From positions 292,001 through 356,000 of the forward strand of contig CAUYUJ010000370.1 in assembly GCA_963575745.1 (NCBI GenBank): a DNA stretch of 64,000 bases. Reading direction: 5' to 3'. The notes below the pieces were generated by a model. That model had not been told where the DNA came from. It saw nothing but the letters and a program-made list of their open reading frames with translations, and did no database searches. Made by a program: the position numbers and the translations under genes. Each line of letters opens with the position of its first letter. Position 1 is the first letter of the stretch. This DNA comes from Prorocentrum cordatum (Eukaryota; Sar; Dinophyceae; Prorocentrales; Prorocentraceae). This document shows positions 54,643 to 64,000 of the stretch, piece by piece.

Positions 54643-55673
54643 GAGCCTCCCGAGAAGGCCCGCAAGCACCAGGCCAATCAACTCCGCTAGCCGCTGGGAT
54701 GTCTGACTGCCGCCGAGGCCGGGGCGCCAAGGCAGCCCTGCTTTCGAAGCGCGGAAGGCTTCAGTGGGGCCTCCAGAAGAGATCCGGGGACCTCGGTAAG
54801 CCTTACGCATGCTGCTCCCATCGTACTTAAGGACCACATCCCAGAAATCATTTCGAGCACCCCGAAAAGCGTCGAAAGAGTGTCGGAAGAGTGTCGAAAC
54901 AGTGTCGGGCGAGTGTCCCCCAGGGCCCGACACGTGAAAACCCCCGTACTTTCCTGGCGCTCGAAATTCTTTCTGGTGGTCAAGGCTAAAGTAGGTTGGA
55001 ACGTCTTAAGGTAAGCCTCCAGAAAGTAACCTCGTCGTCGCCGCTGCCGTGGTTTCTCCTGCTCCTCCATCCTCATCCTTCTCCCCTTGTCTCTGTCCTC
55101 CTCCTCCTGCTGCAGGATCGCCACATGCGGAGAAGATGGCACCCACATCCACCCGCCCTCGTCGCGTGGGTGCGCCCAAGCCGGGACCAGCGGACTTCAG
55201 CTGCGACACGACTCAGCTCCGCCATAGCCTGCGAGCACCACAGCGAAGCCTCGCCGCGCTGTGCCGAGCGGCAAAGCATGCCCGCGAGCACCAGCAACGT
55301 GCCTGTGAGCACCAGAGCGCCACGCTCGGCGGCGACGATCGGGGCGAACGGACCCAGGGGCGGGCACTGCACGCAGTCGCCCAGGAGCCTCTCCGAAGAC
55401 ACAGATCATCGGCGCCCCTGCGTACGTGCATTGCTCTCCCCTGGGCTATTCGCCCCATCGTCGCCGCTGGCACGAGGGCAGTCCAGCGCGCCCGCCGCGC
55501 GCCACAGAGACCCCCGCCCCTGGGAGCGCACGGGGCGGTGCGCGAGCACCGGAGCAGCCTGGGAGCGCCACCGCGGTGCCCGCGAACGTCAGGAAGAGGG
55601 GGGGGGGGGCGCCCGCCCCGTGCGGCCGTGGCCGCTACGGGGGTGGGAGGGGGAGGGAGGGGGGGGGGGCTAG

Positions 55674-55808
55674 TTCGAAGGATTGCAAAAAACAAAGGAT
55701 TGCAAAAAAATCCTGGATTGCAAAAAAACCCAAGGATTGCAAAAAAAAACAGGATTGCAAAGAAAAACAGGTTTTTTTTGCAATCCTGGTTTTTTTGCAA
55801 TCCTTCGT
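55674..55808. repeat. AAGGATTGCAAAA inverted array, locus 2
   Basis: Five direct copies of a GGATTGCAAAAAA-like unit are followed by two reverse-complement copies (TTTTTTGCAATCC). The outer ends CGAAGGATTGC and GCAATCCTTCG are perfect inverses. About 30 bp of G-rich sequence ending GGGGGGGGCTAGTT is present on both sides. Confidence 0.88.
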
Positions 55809-56389
55809 TCATGGGAGGGGTAGGGAGGGGGGGGGGCTAGTTGTCCCCCCACCCCCCCCAAGGCAAGCATTACACGACAAATCATGCCAACGACGAGGAT
55901 GAGGAGGCCAAGGATGAGGATGAGGAAGACGTCTCTGCTGTTGACGATGATGATGAGGCTGATGATGACGGTGGTGATCGTGACGAAGCGCCTCCCGCCC
56001 AGCGCGGTTCTTCAGAACAGATCCGAGGAAACGCAAGGCGCAGGAGGAGGACAAGAGAAAGCAGGAGGAGCACGTCGACCACTGTACGTCGGGGGACGGG
56101 GCGAATCTCCAGAACATGTCTTGTCAGCGACGACGTGGGACACGACGCCTCGAGCAGCAACAGCGGGGGCACGGCAGAAAGAACTGCACGCCAAACGAGT
56201 ATCCCAAACAGGCAGCGCATGTTTGAAAGCCCCCGGGAGTTGCATGGCAACCTCACATACGTCCAAGCGGTAGGACAGCTCCAGTTCCAGCACGACTTAC
56301 CAGCTCCTGTTGGAACAACGTATACTCCTTCTCACCACCAAACACGCATGGTTAGCCAGCGTCGACTTCGAACAATTCTAGCAACATAG

Positions 56390-56955
56390 ATCGTGCCGTC
56401 TACGTGGTGCAATCCAGGTTGCGCAATCTACGTGGCGAAAACAATATGGTGCAATCAATGTGGTACAACCTATGTTGTGCACTCTATTCTGCGAAATACA
56501 TGTTGTGCAATCCATGTTGCGCAATATGTGTGGCGCAACATATGTGGTGCAGTCTATGTGATGCAGTTATCTGTGGTGCACTCCATGTTGTCCAATCTAT
56601 GTGGTGCACTAAATGTTGTGCTATCCATGTTGTGCAGTACGTGTGGCCCAATTTACATGTTACAATGTATACGGCGCAACCGATGCTTTGCACTCGATGT
56701 TGTGCAGCAAATGTTGTGCAGCATACGTTGTGCACTCTACGTTGTTCGGCATATTTGGTGCACTGTATGGAGTGCAATAAACTAGGTGAAATCTATGTGG
56801 TGCAAATCATGTTGTGCAATCCAGGTTGTGCAGTCTATGTTGTGCAATCTGCGTAGTGCAATATAGGTTGTGCGCTGTGCAATATGCGTTGTGACATCCA
56901 AGTGTTGCAATTTATGCGGTGCGATCTATGTTGTGCAATCAATCACTTGCTCAAT
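56390..56955. repeat. 15-bp minisatellite (GTTGTGCAATCTATG)n, about 37 copies
   Basis: The unit keeps a strict 15-bp phase with base substitutions but almost no indels. Since 15 is a multiple of three, two plus-strand frames are open through it as C/V/Q/M/Y pentapeptides. Codon-level constraint is not evident. Confidence 0.93.
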
Positions 56956-57059
56956 TTGAAGCTGTCCTCTCCACTGCTTGTGCAAACATCGCCGCCTCCC
57001 ACCCGCAACTTGGTCGCAAGACGTCTTAAGACCGTGACGGTGGGTACCAAATGGCACTT

Positions 57060-57291
57060 GGCAACGACACCGGCGCCGACGACGACAGCGACAACGACGA
57101 CGACGACGACGCCGCCGACAACGACTGCGACGACACCGACGACGTCTCCAACGAGTTCGACGACGACGACAACGACGACGACGACGACAACACCGACGAC
57201 GACACCGACGACGACGACGACGCCGACGCTGACGACGACGATGACAAAGCCGACGACGACGACGACACCGCCGACGACGACGACGACGCCA

Positions 57292-57324
<33 letters not shown>

Positions 57325-57615
57325 TCGCCAACGAAGACGACGACGACGAGGGAGGAGGGAGGACGACGACGCCGACGACGACAACGACGAGGGAGGGAAG
57401 ACGACGATGACGACGACGACGACGGCGACGAAATAGGAGGGACAACGACGAAACGCCGACGAAGACGACGAGGGAGGAAGGACGACCACGGCGACAACGA
57501 CGACGGAAACGACGACGATGCCAAGACGACGACGACGACGACGAGGAAAGACAGAGGACGACGACGACGGCGACGACGACGACGAGGGAGAAGGGAGGAC
57601 GGCGACGACGACGTA
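57060..57615. repeat. (GAC)n trinucleotide array
   Basis: Over 550 bp of GAC/GACGAG/AAC, the longest trinucleotide array in the window. Long D, T or R frames (and V or S on the minus strand) are artefacts. Confidence 0.97.
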
Positions 57616-57619
57616 AAAG

Positions 57620-58140
57620 CGCTCGCGCACGCTTTTGTTGAAAACCCGTGTTGCGAAACCTTGTGTTTTTGTTTGCTTTTTTGGACACTCTATTTTGAAA
57701 TCCCCTCGAAACCAACGGTTTTTGAAGGATTTCGGCATGCGCGCGCGACGACGCGCGCGTCTGCACTTCATTCAGTTTTTTTGCAGAGGATTCTCGCGAC
57801 GGCACGCGCGAGAAAGGGCGCTCGACAGATTCTGACATGCGCGCGCGAAGCCCGTTTGGTAGTATGTTTTTGAAAACCTTGAATAACCTATGGTTTTATT
57901 AAGATTTCGCAAGAGCGCGCGCGTAAGTTTTTTTAGAAAATCAATGTTGCGAAACCATGTGTTTTTGTATGTTTCGTTGGGAACTCAATTTTCAAATCCT
58001 TCCAAAACCGAATGTTCTTGAAAGATTTCGGCATGCGCGCGCGACGACACGCGCGTGCGCACTTCGTCCCATTTGTTGCAAGGCTTTTTGTCTACAAAGT
58101 TTCTGATTTTTGATAAGCGAGAGCGCGTGCAGAATATGTT
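57620..58140. repeat. dispersed AT-rich repeat with GCGCGCGCGA cores, locus 2
   Basis: Units with GTTGCGAAACCxTGTGTTTT, then TTGAAGGATTTCGGCATGCG, CGCGCGACGACxCGCGCG and TTTTTTGCAGAGGATTC recur near 57640-57800, 57830-57930 and 57940-58090. They match the blocks at 2.29-2.75 kb in order and strand. Confidence 0.7.
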
Positions 58141-58191
58141 TTACAAATGGTGGCGGGGGGGAGTGATGCCGGTTTGGCCGGACTAATATAA

Positions 58192-61100
58192 ATTCTAGAC
58201 GCTTCGCGTATCCCCACCAGCCCGTCGAGAAACGACGCCCAGGCGAGTAGAGGGTCGTCCTGAGGGGCTTTTCGGCGTCTTGGGTGCCTCGGGGGGGCCT
58301 CTGTGGGCCGTTCGGGATCCTCTTTGGGGCCTCCTGGGGGCCTCTTGGGGCCTCTTGGGGCCATCTTGGGGCCTTTGGGGGCCTCCTGGGCGCTTCTTGG
58401 GGCCTCCTGGGCGCTTCTTGGGTGCCTCTGGGGGGTCTCTTGGGGCCTCTTGGGGGTCTCTTGGGGGCCTCTCTTGGGGGGCCTCGGAGCCATCTTGGAG
58501 GAGATCGATCAACGAAGGGGGGTTCCCTAATTACAGTCCCCCCCTCAGGAGCCACGATCCTCGTGAGGGGTGTCGAATTTTAGCCCTCCCAGGGGTCGAT
58601 CTTGGGCGCTCCAACGCGCCGCGGAACCCCCTGTCCAGGTCAGTGGGGAGGGGGTAGGGGGAGGGGTAAACCCCTCCCCGAAGGGGAAGAAGGAGGGGTG
58701 GAAGAGGAAACGCTCTAAACCACCGGCGCCCAGAGGGCTGGTGGGATTCTAGACGCTTCGCGTATCCCCACCAGCCCGTCCAGAAACGACGCCCAGGCGA
58801 GTAGAGGGTCGTCCTGAGGGGCTTTTCAGCGTCTTGGGTGCCTCGGGGGGGCCTCTGTGGGCCGTTCGGGATCCTCTTTGGGGCCTCCTGGGGGCCTCTT
58901 GGGGCCATCTTGGGGCCTTTGGGGGCGCCTCCTGGGGGGCCTCGGAGCCATCTTGGAGGAGATCGATCAACGAAGGGGGGGTCCCTAATTACAGTCCCCC
59001 CCTCAGGAGCCACGATCCTCGTGAGGGGTGTCGAATTTTAGCCCTCCTAGGGGTCGATCTTGGGCGCTCCAAACGCGTCGCGGAACCCCCTGTCCAGGTC
59101 AGTGGGGAGGGGGTAGGGGGAGGGGTAAACCCCTCCCCGAAGGGGAAGAAGGAGGGGTGGAAGAGGAAACGCTCTAAACCACCGGCGCCCAGAGGGCTGG
59201 TGGGATTCTAGACGCTTCGCGTATCCCCACCAGCCCGTCCAGAAACGACGCCCAGGCGAGTAGAGGGTCGTCCTGAGGGGCTTTTCGGCGTCTTGGGTGC
59301 CTCGGGGGGGCCTCTGTGGGCCGTTCGGGATCCTCTTTGGGGCCTCCTGGGGGCCTCTTGGGGCCTCTTGGGGCCATCTTGGGGCCTTTTGGGGCCTCCT
59401 GGGCGCTTCTTGGGGCCTCCTGGGCGCTTCTTGGGTGCCTCTGGGGGGTCTCTTGGGGCCTCTTGGGGGTCTCTTGGGGGCCTCTGGGGGGCCTCGGAGC
59501 CATCTTGGAGGAAATCGATCAACGAAGGGGGGTTCCCTAATTACAGTCCCCCCCTCAGGAGCCACGATCCTCGTGAGGGGTGTCGAATTTTAGCCCTCCC
59601 AGGGGTCGATCTTGGGCGCTCCAACGCGCCGCGGAACCCCCTGTCCAGGTCAGTGGGGAGGGGGTAGGGGGAGGGGTAAACCCCTCCCCGAAGGGGAAGA
59701 AGGAGGGGTGGAAGAGGAAACGCTCTAAACCACCGACGCCCAAAGGGCTGGTGGGATTCTAGACGCTTCGCGTATCCCCACCAGCCCGTCCAGAAACGAC
59801 GCCCAGGCGAGTAGAGGGTCGTCCTGAGGGGCTTTTCGGCGTCTTGGGTGCCTCGGGGGGGGCCTCTGTGGGCCGTTCGGGATCCTCTTTGGGGCCTCCT
59901 GGGGGCCTCTTGGGGCCATCTTGGTGCCTTTGGGGGCCTCCTGGGCGCTTCTTGGGGCCTCCTGGGCGCTTCTTGGGTGCCTCTGGGGGGTCTCTTGGGG
60001 CCTCTTGGGGGTCTCTTGGGGGCCTCCTGGGGGGCCTCGGAGCCATCTTGGAGGAGATCGATCAACGAAAGGGGGGTCCCTAATTCCAGTCCCCCCCTCA
60101 GGAGCCACGATCCTCGTGAGGGGTGTCGAATTTTAGCCCTCCCAGGGGTAGTTCTTGGACGCTCTAACTACCCGCGGCCCCCCCTGTCCAGGTCAGTGGG
60201 GAGGGGGTAGGGGGAGGGGTAAACCCCTCCCCGAAGGGGAAGAAGGAGGGGTGGAAGAGGAAACTCGTTAAACCACCGACGCCCGGAGGGCTGGTGGGAT
60301 TCTAGACGCTTCGCGTATCCCCACCAGCCCGTCCAGAAACGACGCCCCCGGCGTAGAGGGTCGTCCTGAGGGGCTTTTCGGCGTCTTGGGTGCCTCGGGG
60401 GTGCCTCTGTGGGCCGTTCGGGATCCTCTTTGGGGCCTCCTGGTGGCCTCTTGGGCCATCTTGGATAGCCGGTTGGGTGCCTCCTTGGCGCTTCTTGGGG
60501 CTCCTGGGCGCTTCTTGGGTGCCTCTGGGTGGGGTCTCTGCTCTTGGGGCCTCTTGGGGGTCTCTTGGGGGCCTCCTGGGGGGGCCTCGGAAGGCCATCT
60601 TGGAGGATATCGATCAAACAAGAGGGTTGCATCAATTAGGCCCCCCCCTCAGGAGCCAGCGAACCTCGTGAGGGGTGTCGAAATTTTTAGCCTCTCCCCA
60701 GGGGTCGATCTCGGCGCTCCCAACGCGCCGCGCAACCCCCTGTCCAGGTTCAGTGGGGAGGGGGTAGGGGGAGGGGTAAACCCCTCCCCGAAGGGGAAGA
60801 AGGAGGGGTGGAAGAGGAAACGCTCTAAACCACCGGCGCCCAGAGAGCTGGTGGGATTCTAGACGCTTCGCGTATCCCCACCAGCCCGTCCAGAAACGAC
60901 GCCCAGGCGAGTAGAGGGTCGTCCTGAGGGGCTTTTCGGCGTCTTTGGTGCCTCGGGGGGGCCTCTGTGGGCCGTTCGGGATCCTCTTTGGGGCCTCCTG
61001 GGGGCCTCTTGGGGCCTCTTGGGGCCATCTTGGGGCCTTTGGGGGCCTCCTGGGCGCTTCTTGGGGCCTCCTGGGCGCTTCTTGGGTGCCTCTGGGGGGT

Positions 61101-63696
61101 CTCTTGGGGCCTCTCGGGGGTCTCTTGGGGGCCTCCTGGGGGCCTCTTGGGGGGCCTCGGAGCCATTTTGGAGGAGATCGATCAACGAAGGGGGGCTCCC
61201 TAATTACAGTCCCCCCCTCAGGAGCCACGGTCCTCGTGAGGGGTGTCGAATTCTAGCCCTCCCAGGGGTCGATCTTGGACGTTCCAACGCGCCGCGGAAC
61301 CCTCTGTCCAGGTCAGTGGGGAAGGGGGTAGGGGGAGGGGTAAACCCTTCCCCGAAGGGGAAGAAGGAGGGGTGGAAGAGGAAACGCTCTAAACCACCGA
61401 CGCCCAGGGGGCTGGTGGGATTCTAGGCGACGCTTCGCGTATCCCCACCAGCCCGTCATAAACGACGCCCAGGCGAGTAGAAGTGTCCGTCCTGAGGGGC
61501 TTTTCGGCGTCTTGGTGCCTCGGGGGGGCCGTCTGTGGGTCCTGCGGGAGATCCTCTTTGGTCCTCCTGGGGCCTCTGGGGCCTCTTGGGGCCTTTGGGT
61601 GGGGGCCTCCCCTGGGCGCTTCTTTGGGGGCCGTTGCTGAGGTTTCACTTGGATGCCTCTGGGGGGTCCTCTTGGGGCCATCTTGGGGGAGCCGTCGAGC
61701 CATCTTGGAGGAGATCGATCAACGAAGGGGGGTTCCCTAATTACAGTCCCCCCCTCAGGAGCCACGATCCTCGTGAGGGGTGTCGAATTTTAGCCCTCCC
61801 AGGGGTCGATCTTGGGCGCTCCAACGCGCCGCGGAACCGGGAGGGGGTAGGGGGAGGGGTAAACCCCTCCCCGAAGGGGAAGAAGGAGGGGTGGAAGAGG
61901 AAACGCTCTAAACCACCGGCGCCCAGAGGGCTGGTGGGATTCTAGACGCTTCGCGTATCCCCACCAGCCCGTCCAGAAACGACGCCCAGGCGAGTAGAGG
62001 GTCGTCCTGAGGGGCTTTTCGGCGTCTTGGGTGCCTCGGGGGGGGCCTCTGTGGGCCGTTCGGGATCCTCCTTGGGGCCTCCTGGGGGCCTCTTGGGGCC
62101 TCTTGGGGGCCATCTTGGGGCCTTTGGGGGCCTCCTGGGCGCTTCTTGGGGCCTCCTGGGCGCTTTTTCCCCAGCTCCTTTTGGGGGGGAGTGCCTTCGG
62201 GGGTCTCTTGGGGCTCTTGGGGGGTTCTCTTGGGGGCCTCCTGGGGGGCCTCGTAGCCATCTTGAGGGAATCGACACGAAGGGGGTTTTCCCTAATTACA
62301 GTCCCCCCCTCAGGACCACGATCCTCGTGAGGGGTGTCGAATTTAGCCCTCCCAGGGGGTCGATCTTGGCGCTCCAACGCGCGCGCGGAACCCCCTTTTC
62401 CATGCAGTGGGGATGGGGTAAATGGGAGGGGTAAACCCCTCCCCGAAGGGGAAGGAAAGGAGGGGTGGAAGAGGAAACGCCCTAAACCACCGACGCCCAG
62501 GGGGCTGGTGGGGAAACGCTTCGCGTATCCCCACCAGCCCGTCCAGAAACGACGCCAGGCGAGTAGAGGGTCGTCCTGAGGGGCTTTTCGGCGTCTTGGG
62601 TGCCTCGGGGGGGCCTCTGTGGGCCGTTCGGGATCCTCTTTGGGGCCTCCTGGGGGCCTCTTGGGGCCTCTTGGGGCCATCTTGGGGCCTTTGGGGGCCT
62701 CCTCGGCGCTTCTTGGGGCCATCTTTGCCCCTTGGGTGCCTCTGGGGGGTCTCTTGGGGCCTCTTGGGGGTCTCTTGGGGGACTCCTGGGGGCCTCGGAG
62801 CCAGCTTGGAGGAAATCGATCAACGAAGGGGGTTCCTAAATTCAGTCCCCCCCTCAGGAGCCACGATCCTCGTGAGGGGTGTCGAATTTTAGCCCCTCGC
62901 CAGGGTCGAATCTTGGGGCAATGTCGAACCGCCGCGGAAAAAAAAAAAAAACAAAAAAAATAAAACCAAAAAAAAAAAACCCCCCTGTCCCAGGTCAGTG
63001 GGGAGGGGGTAGGGGACACTCAAACTCAAAGCTTTGATGCGTTCCGGCAGGCGGGCAACCAGCAGGCTCTGTCACAGACACAAACCAAGTCCGGGCGACA
63101 GGCCGTCTCTGGGATCCAGGCGGCGATTCTCTCAGAAATTCTAGACGCTTCGCGTATCCCCACCAGCCCGTCCAGAAACGACGCCCAGGCGAGTAGAGGG
63201 TCGTCCTGAGGGGCTTTTCGGCGTCTTGGGTGCCTCGGGGGGCCTCTGTGGGCCGTTCGGGATCCTCTTTGGGGCCTCCTGGGGGCCTCTTGGGGCCATC
63301 TTGGGGCCTTTGGGGGCCTCCTGGGCGCTTCTTGGGGCCTCCTGGGCGCTTCTTGGGTGCCTCTGGGGGGTCTCTTGGGGCCTCTTGGGGGTCTCTTGGG
63401 GGCCTCCTGGGTGGCCTCGGAGCCATCTTGGAGGAGATCGATCAACGAAGGGGGGTTCCCTAATTACAGTCCCCCCCTCAGGAGCCACGATCCTCGTGAG
63501 GGGTGTCGAATTTTAGCCCTCCCAGGGGTCGATCTAGTTTTGTCTTTTTGGCGACTCCAACGCGCGCGGGAACCCCTGTCCAGGTTCTGTGCGGGAGGGG
63601 GTAGGGGGAGGGTGTTTAACCCCCCCCGAAGGGGAAGAGGGAGGGGTGGAAGAGGAAACGCTCTAAACCACCGACGCCCAGAGGGCTGGTGGGATT
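58192..63696 (+). repeat. ~550-bp satellite, about ten tandem copies
   Basis: Units begin ATTCTAGACGCTTCGCGTAT near 58192, 58746, 59207, 59757, 60301, 60857, 61421, 61939, 62512 and 63139 (periods 461-627, mostly 544-564 bp). Each has a CACCAGCCCGTCCAGAAACG block, a core of super-repeat words, a CGATCAACGAAGGGGGG block, GGTGTCGAATTTTAGCCCTC and a GGGGTAAACCCCTCCCCGAA block. The 461-bp copy lacks about 93 bp of core words. Copies at 60301, 61421 and 61939-62930 carry many scattered 1-3-bp indels. Minus-strand frames of 100-400 codons are repeat-encoded. The array ends at the unit boundary. Confidence 0.95.
62938..63138. repeat. foreign segments inside the ninth 550-bp unit
   Basis: An A-rich stretch (62938-62980, almost only A with a few C and T) replaces part of the unit. 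After a short return to unit sequence, about 120 bp of non-repeat DNA (63016-63136, starting ACACTCAAACTCAAAGCTTT) replaces the GGGGTAAACCCC block. The next unit then begins normally. Confidence 0.8.
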
Positions 63697-64000
63697 CATA
63701 TTTAGGATGGACGGGTGTGTAACATAAACATGACATCGCAATACTCCAAGGGGGATCGTCAACTCCGGGGGGGTAGAGTCTATTCTTCTTGTAGAAAAGA
63801 GAATTAATGTATGTTCGCAGTGAGATGCCCACTTCACTGCTCGCGCAAAGACCCCACCCACCCACCCGCAACTTGGTTTGCAAACCTCGTGCGGCGGCGA
63901 ATGCGATGAGTGCTTGGCGCTGGCTGGTGCATCTCTGCGGCCGCGACAGCCCGCGCATGCGCGCGCGCAGCGGCCAGGTAGTTTGGCGCGACCGACGCGG
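63697..64000. other. unique end of window with a short shared block
   Basis: No gene is seen. ACCCGCAACTTGGTTTGCAA near 63860 with its upstream CACTGCTCGCGCAAAGAC resembles 56968-57013 (CACTGCTTGTGCAAACAT, then CACCCGCAACTTGGTCGCAA), a ~45-bp shared block. Confidence 0.5.

Noticed and set aside
55841-56389. 182-codon frame starting with an acidic D/E tract
   Set aside because: The acidic part is a GAT/GAG microsatellite. The rest is matched by an equally plausible neighbouring frame, so no single product can be chosen.
58192-63696. Minus-strand frames of 100-409 codons (for example 61790-63019)
   Set aside because: They are P/R/K/Q-rich translations of the 550-bp satellite, break and shift between units, and contain no recognisable domain.

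Overview
The window looks like repeat-dominated, GC-rich nuclear DNA of a eukaryote. I see no bacterial operons, Shine-Dalgarno-spaced gene series, rRNA or tRNA genes, and almost no non-repetitive open reading frame longer than about 100 codons. Two runs of exactly 100 N (1529-1628 and 35860-35959) are fixed-size scaffold gaps inside repeats. The most gene-like locus (20001-20592, minus strand) encodes a small secreted-type protein with two ShKT-like six-cysteine modules and a YPCACG motif, a combination I associate with microalgae, especially dinoflagellates. With the GC-rich third codon positions of the few coding-like islands, a dinoflagellate-type alga is my best guess. It is an inference, not proven here.

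Layout. 1-1000: ~96-bp repeats and a G-rich minisatellite. 1187-1948: a foldback element made of a 39-bp near-palindromic satellite between perfect 18-bp terminal inverted repeats. 2.3-28 kb: mostly one super-repeat family built from 10-12-bp words (CCTCTTGGGG, CCGTCTTGGG), organised into ~300-400-bp higher-order units joined by an A-rich hinge and often ending in a (TA)n tract. It is interrupted by minisatellites (49, ~95, 100 and 65 bp), a coding-like island at 9.6-10.3 kb and the ShKT gene. 28-35 kb: GATA array, palindromic elements, and two copies of a ~215-bp MITE with ~45-bp TIRs and 5-bp target-site duplications. 35-58 kb: the super-repeat appears inverted (35.2-35.8 and ~37.6-37.9 kb), then very dense trinucleotide arrays, a second MITE family (five ~95-133-bp copies), several hairpin families and a 15-bp minisatellite. 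58.2-63.7 kb: about ten tandem copies of a ~550-bp satellite with a super-repeat core.

There is no gene pathway to reconstruct. The biological content is the repeat ecology: several undocumented-looking non-autonomous inverted-repeat families, a hierarchical satellite spread over tens of kilobases, and one cysteine-rich gene with a frame break. Most open frames run through repeats and should not be annotated as proteins.
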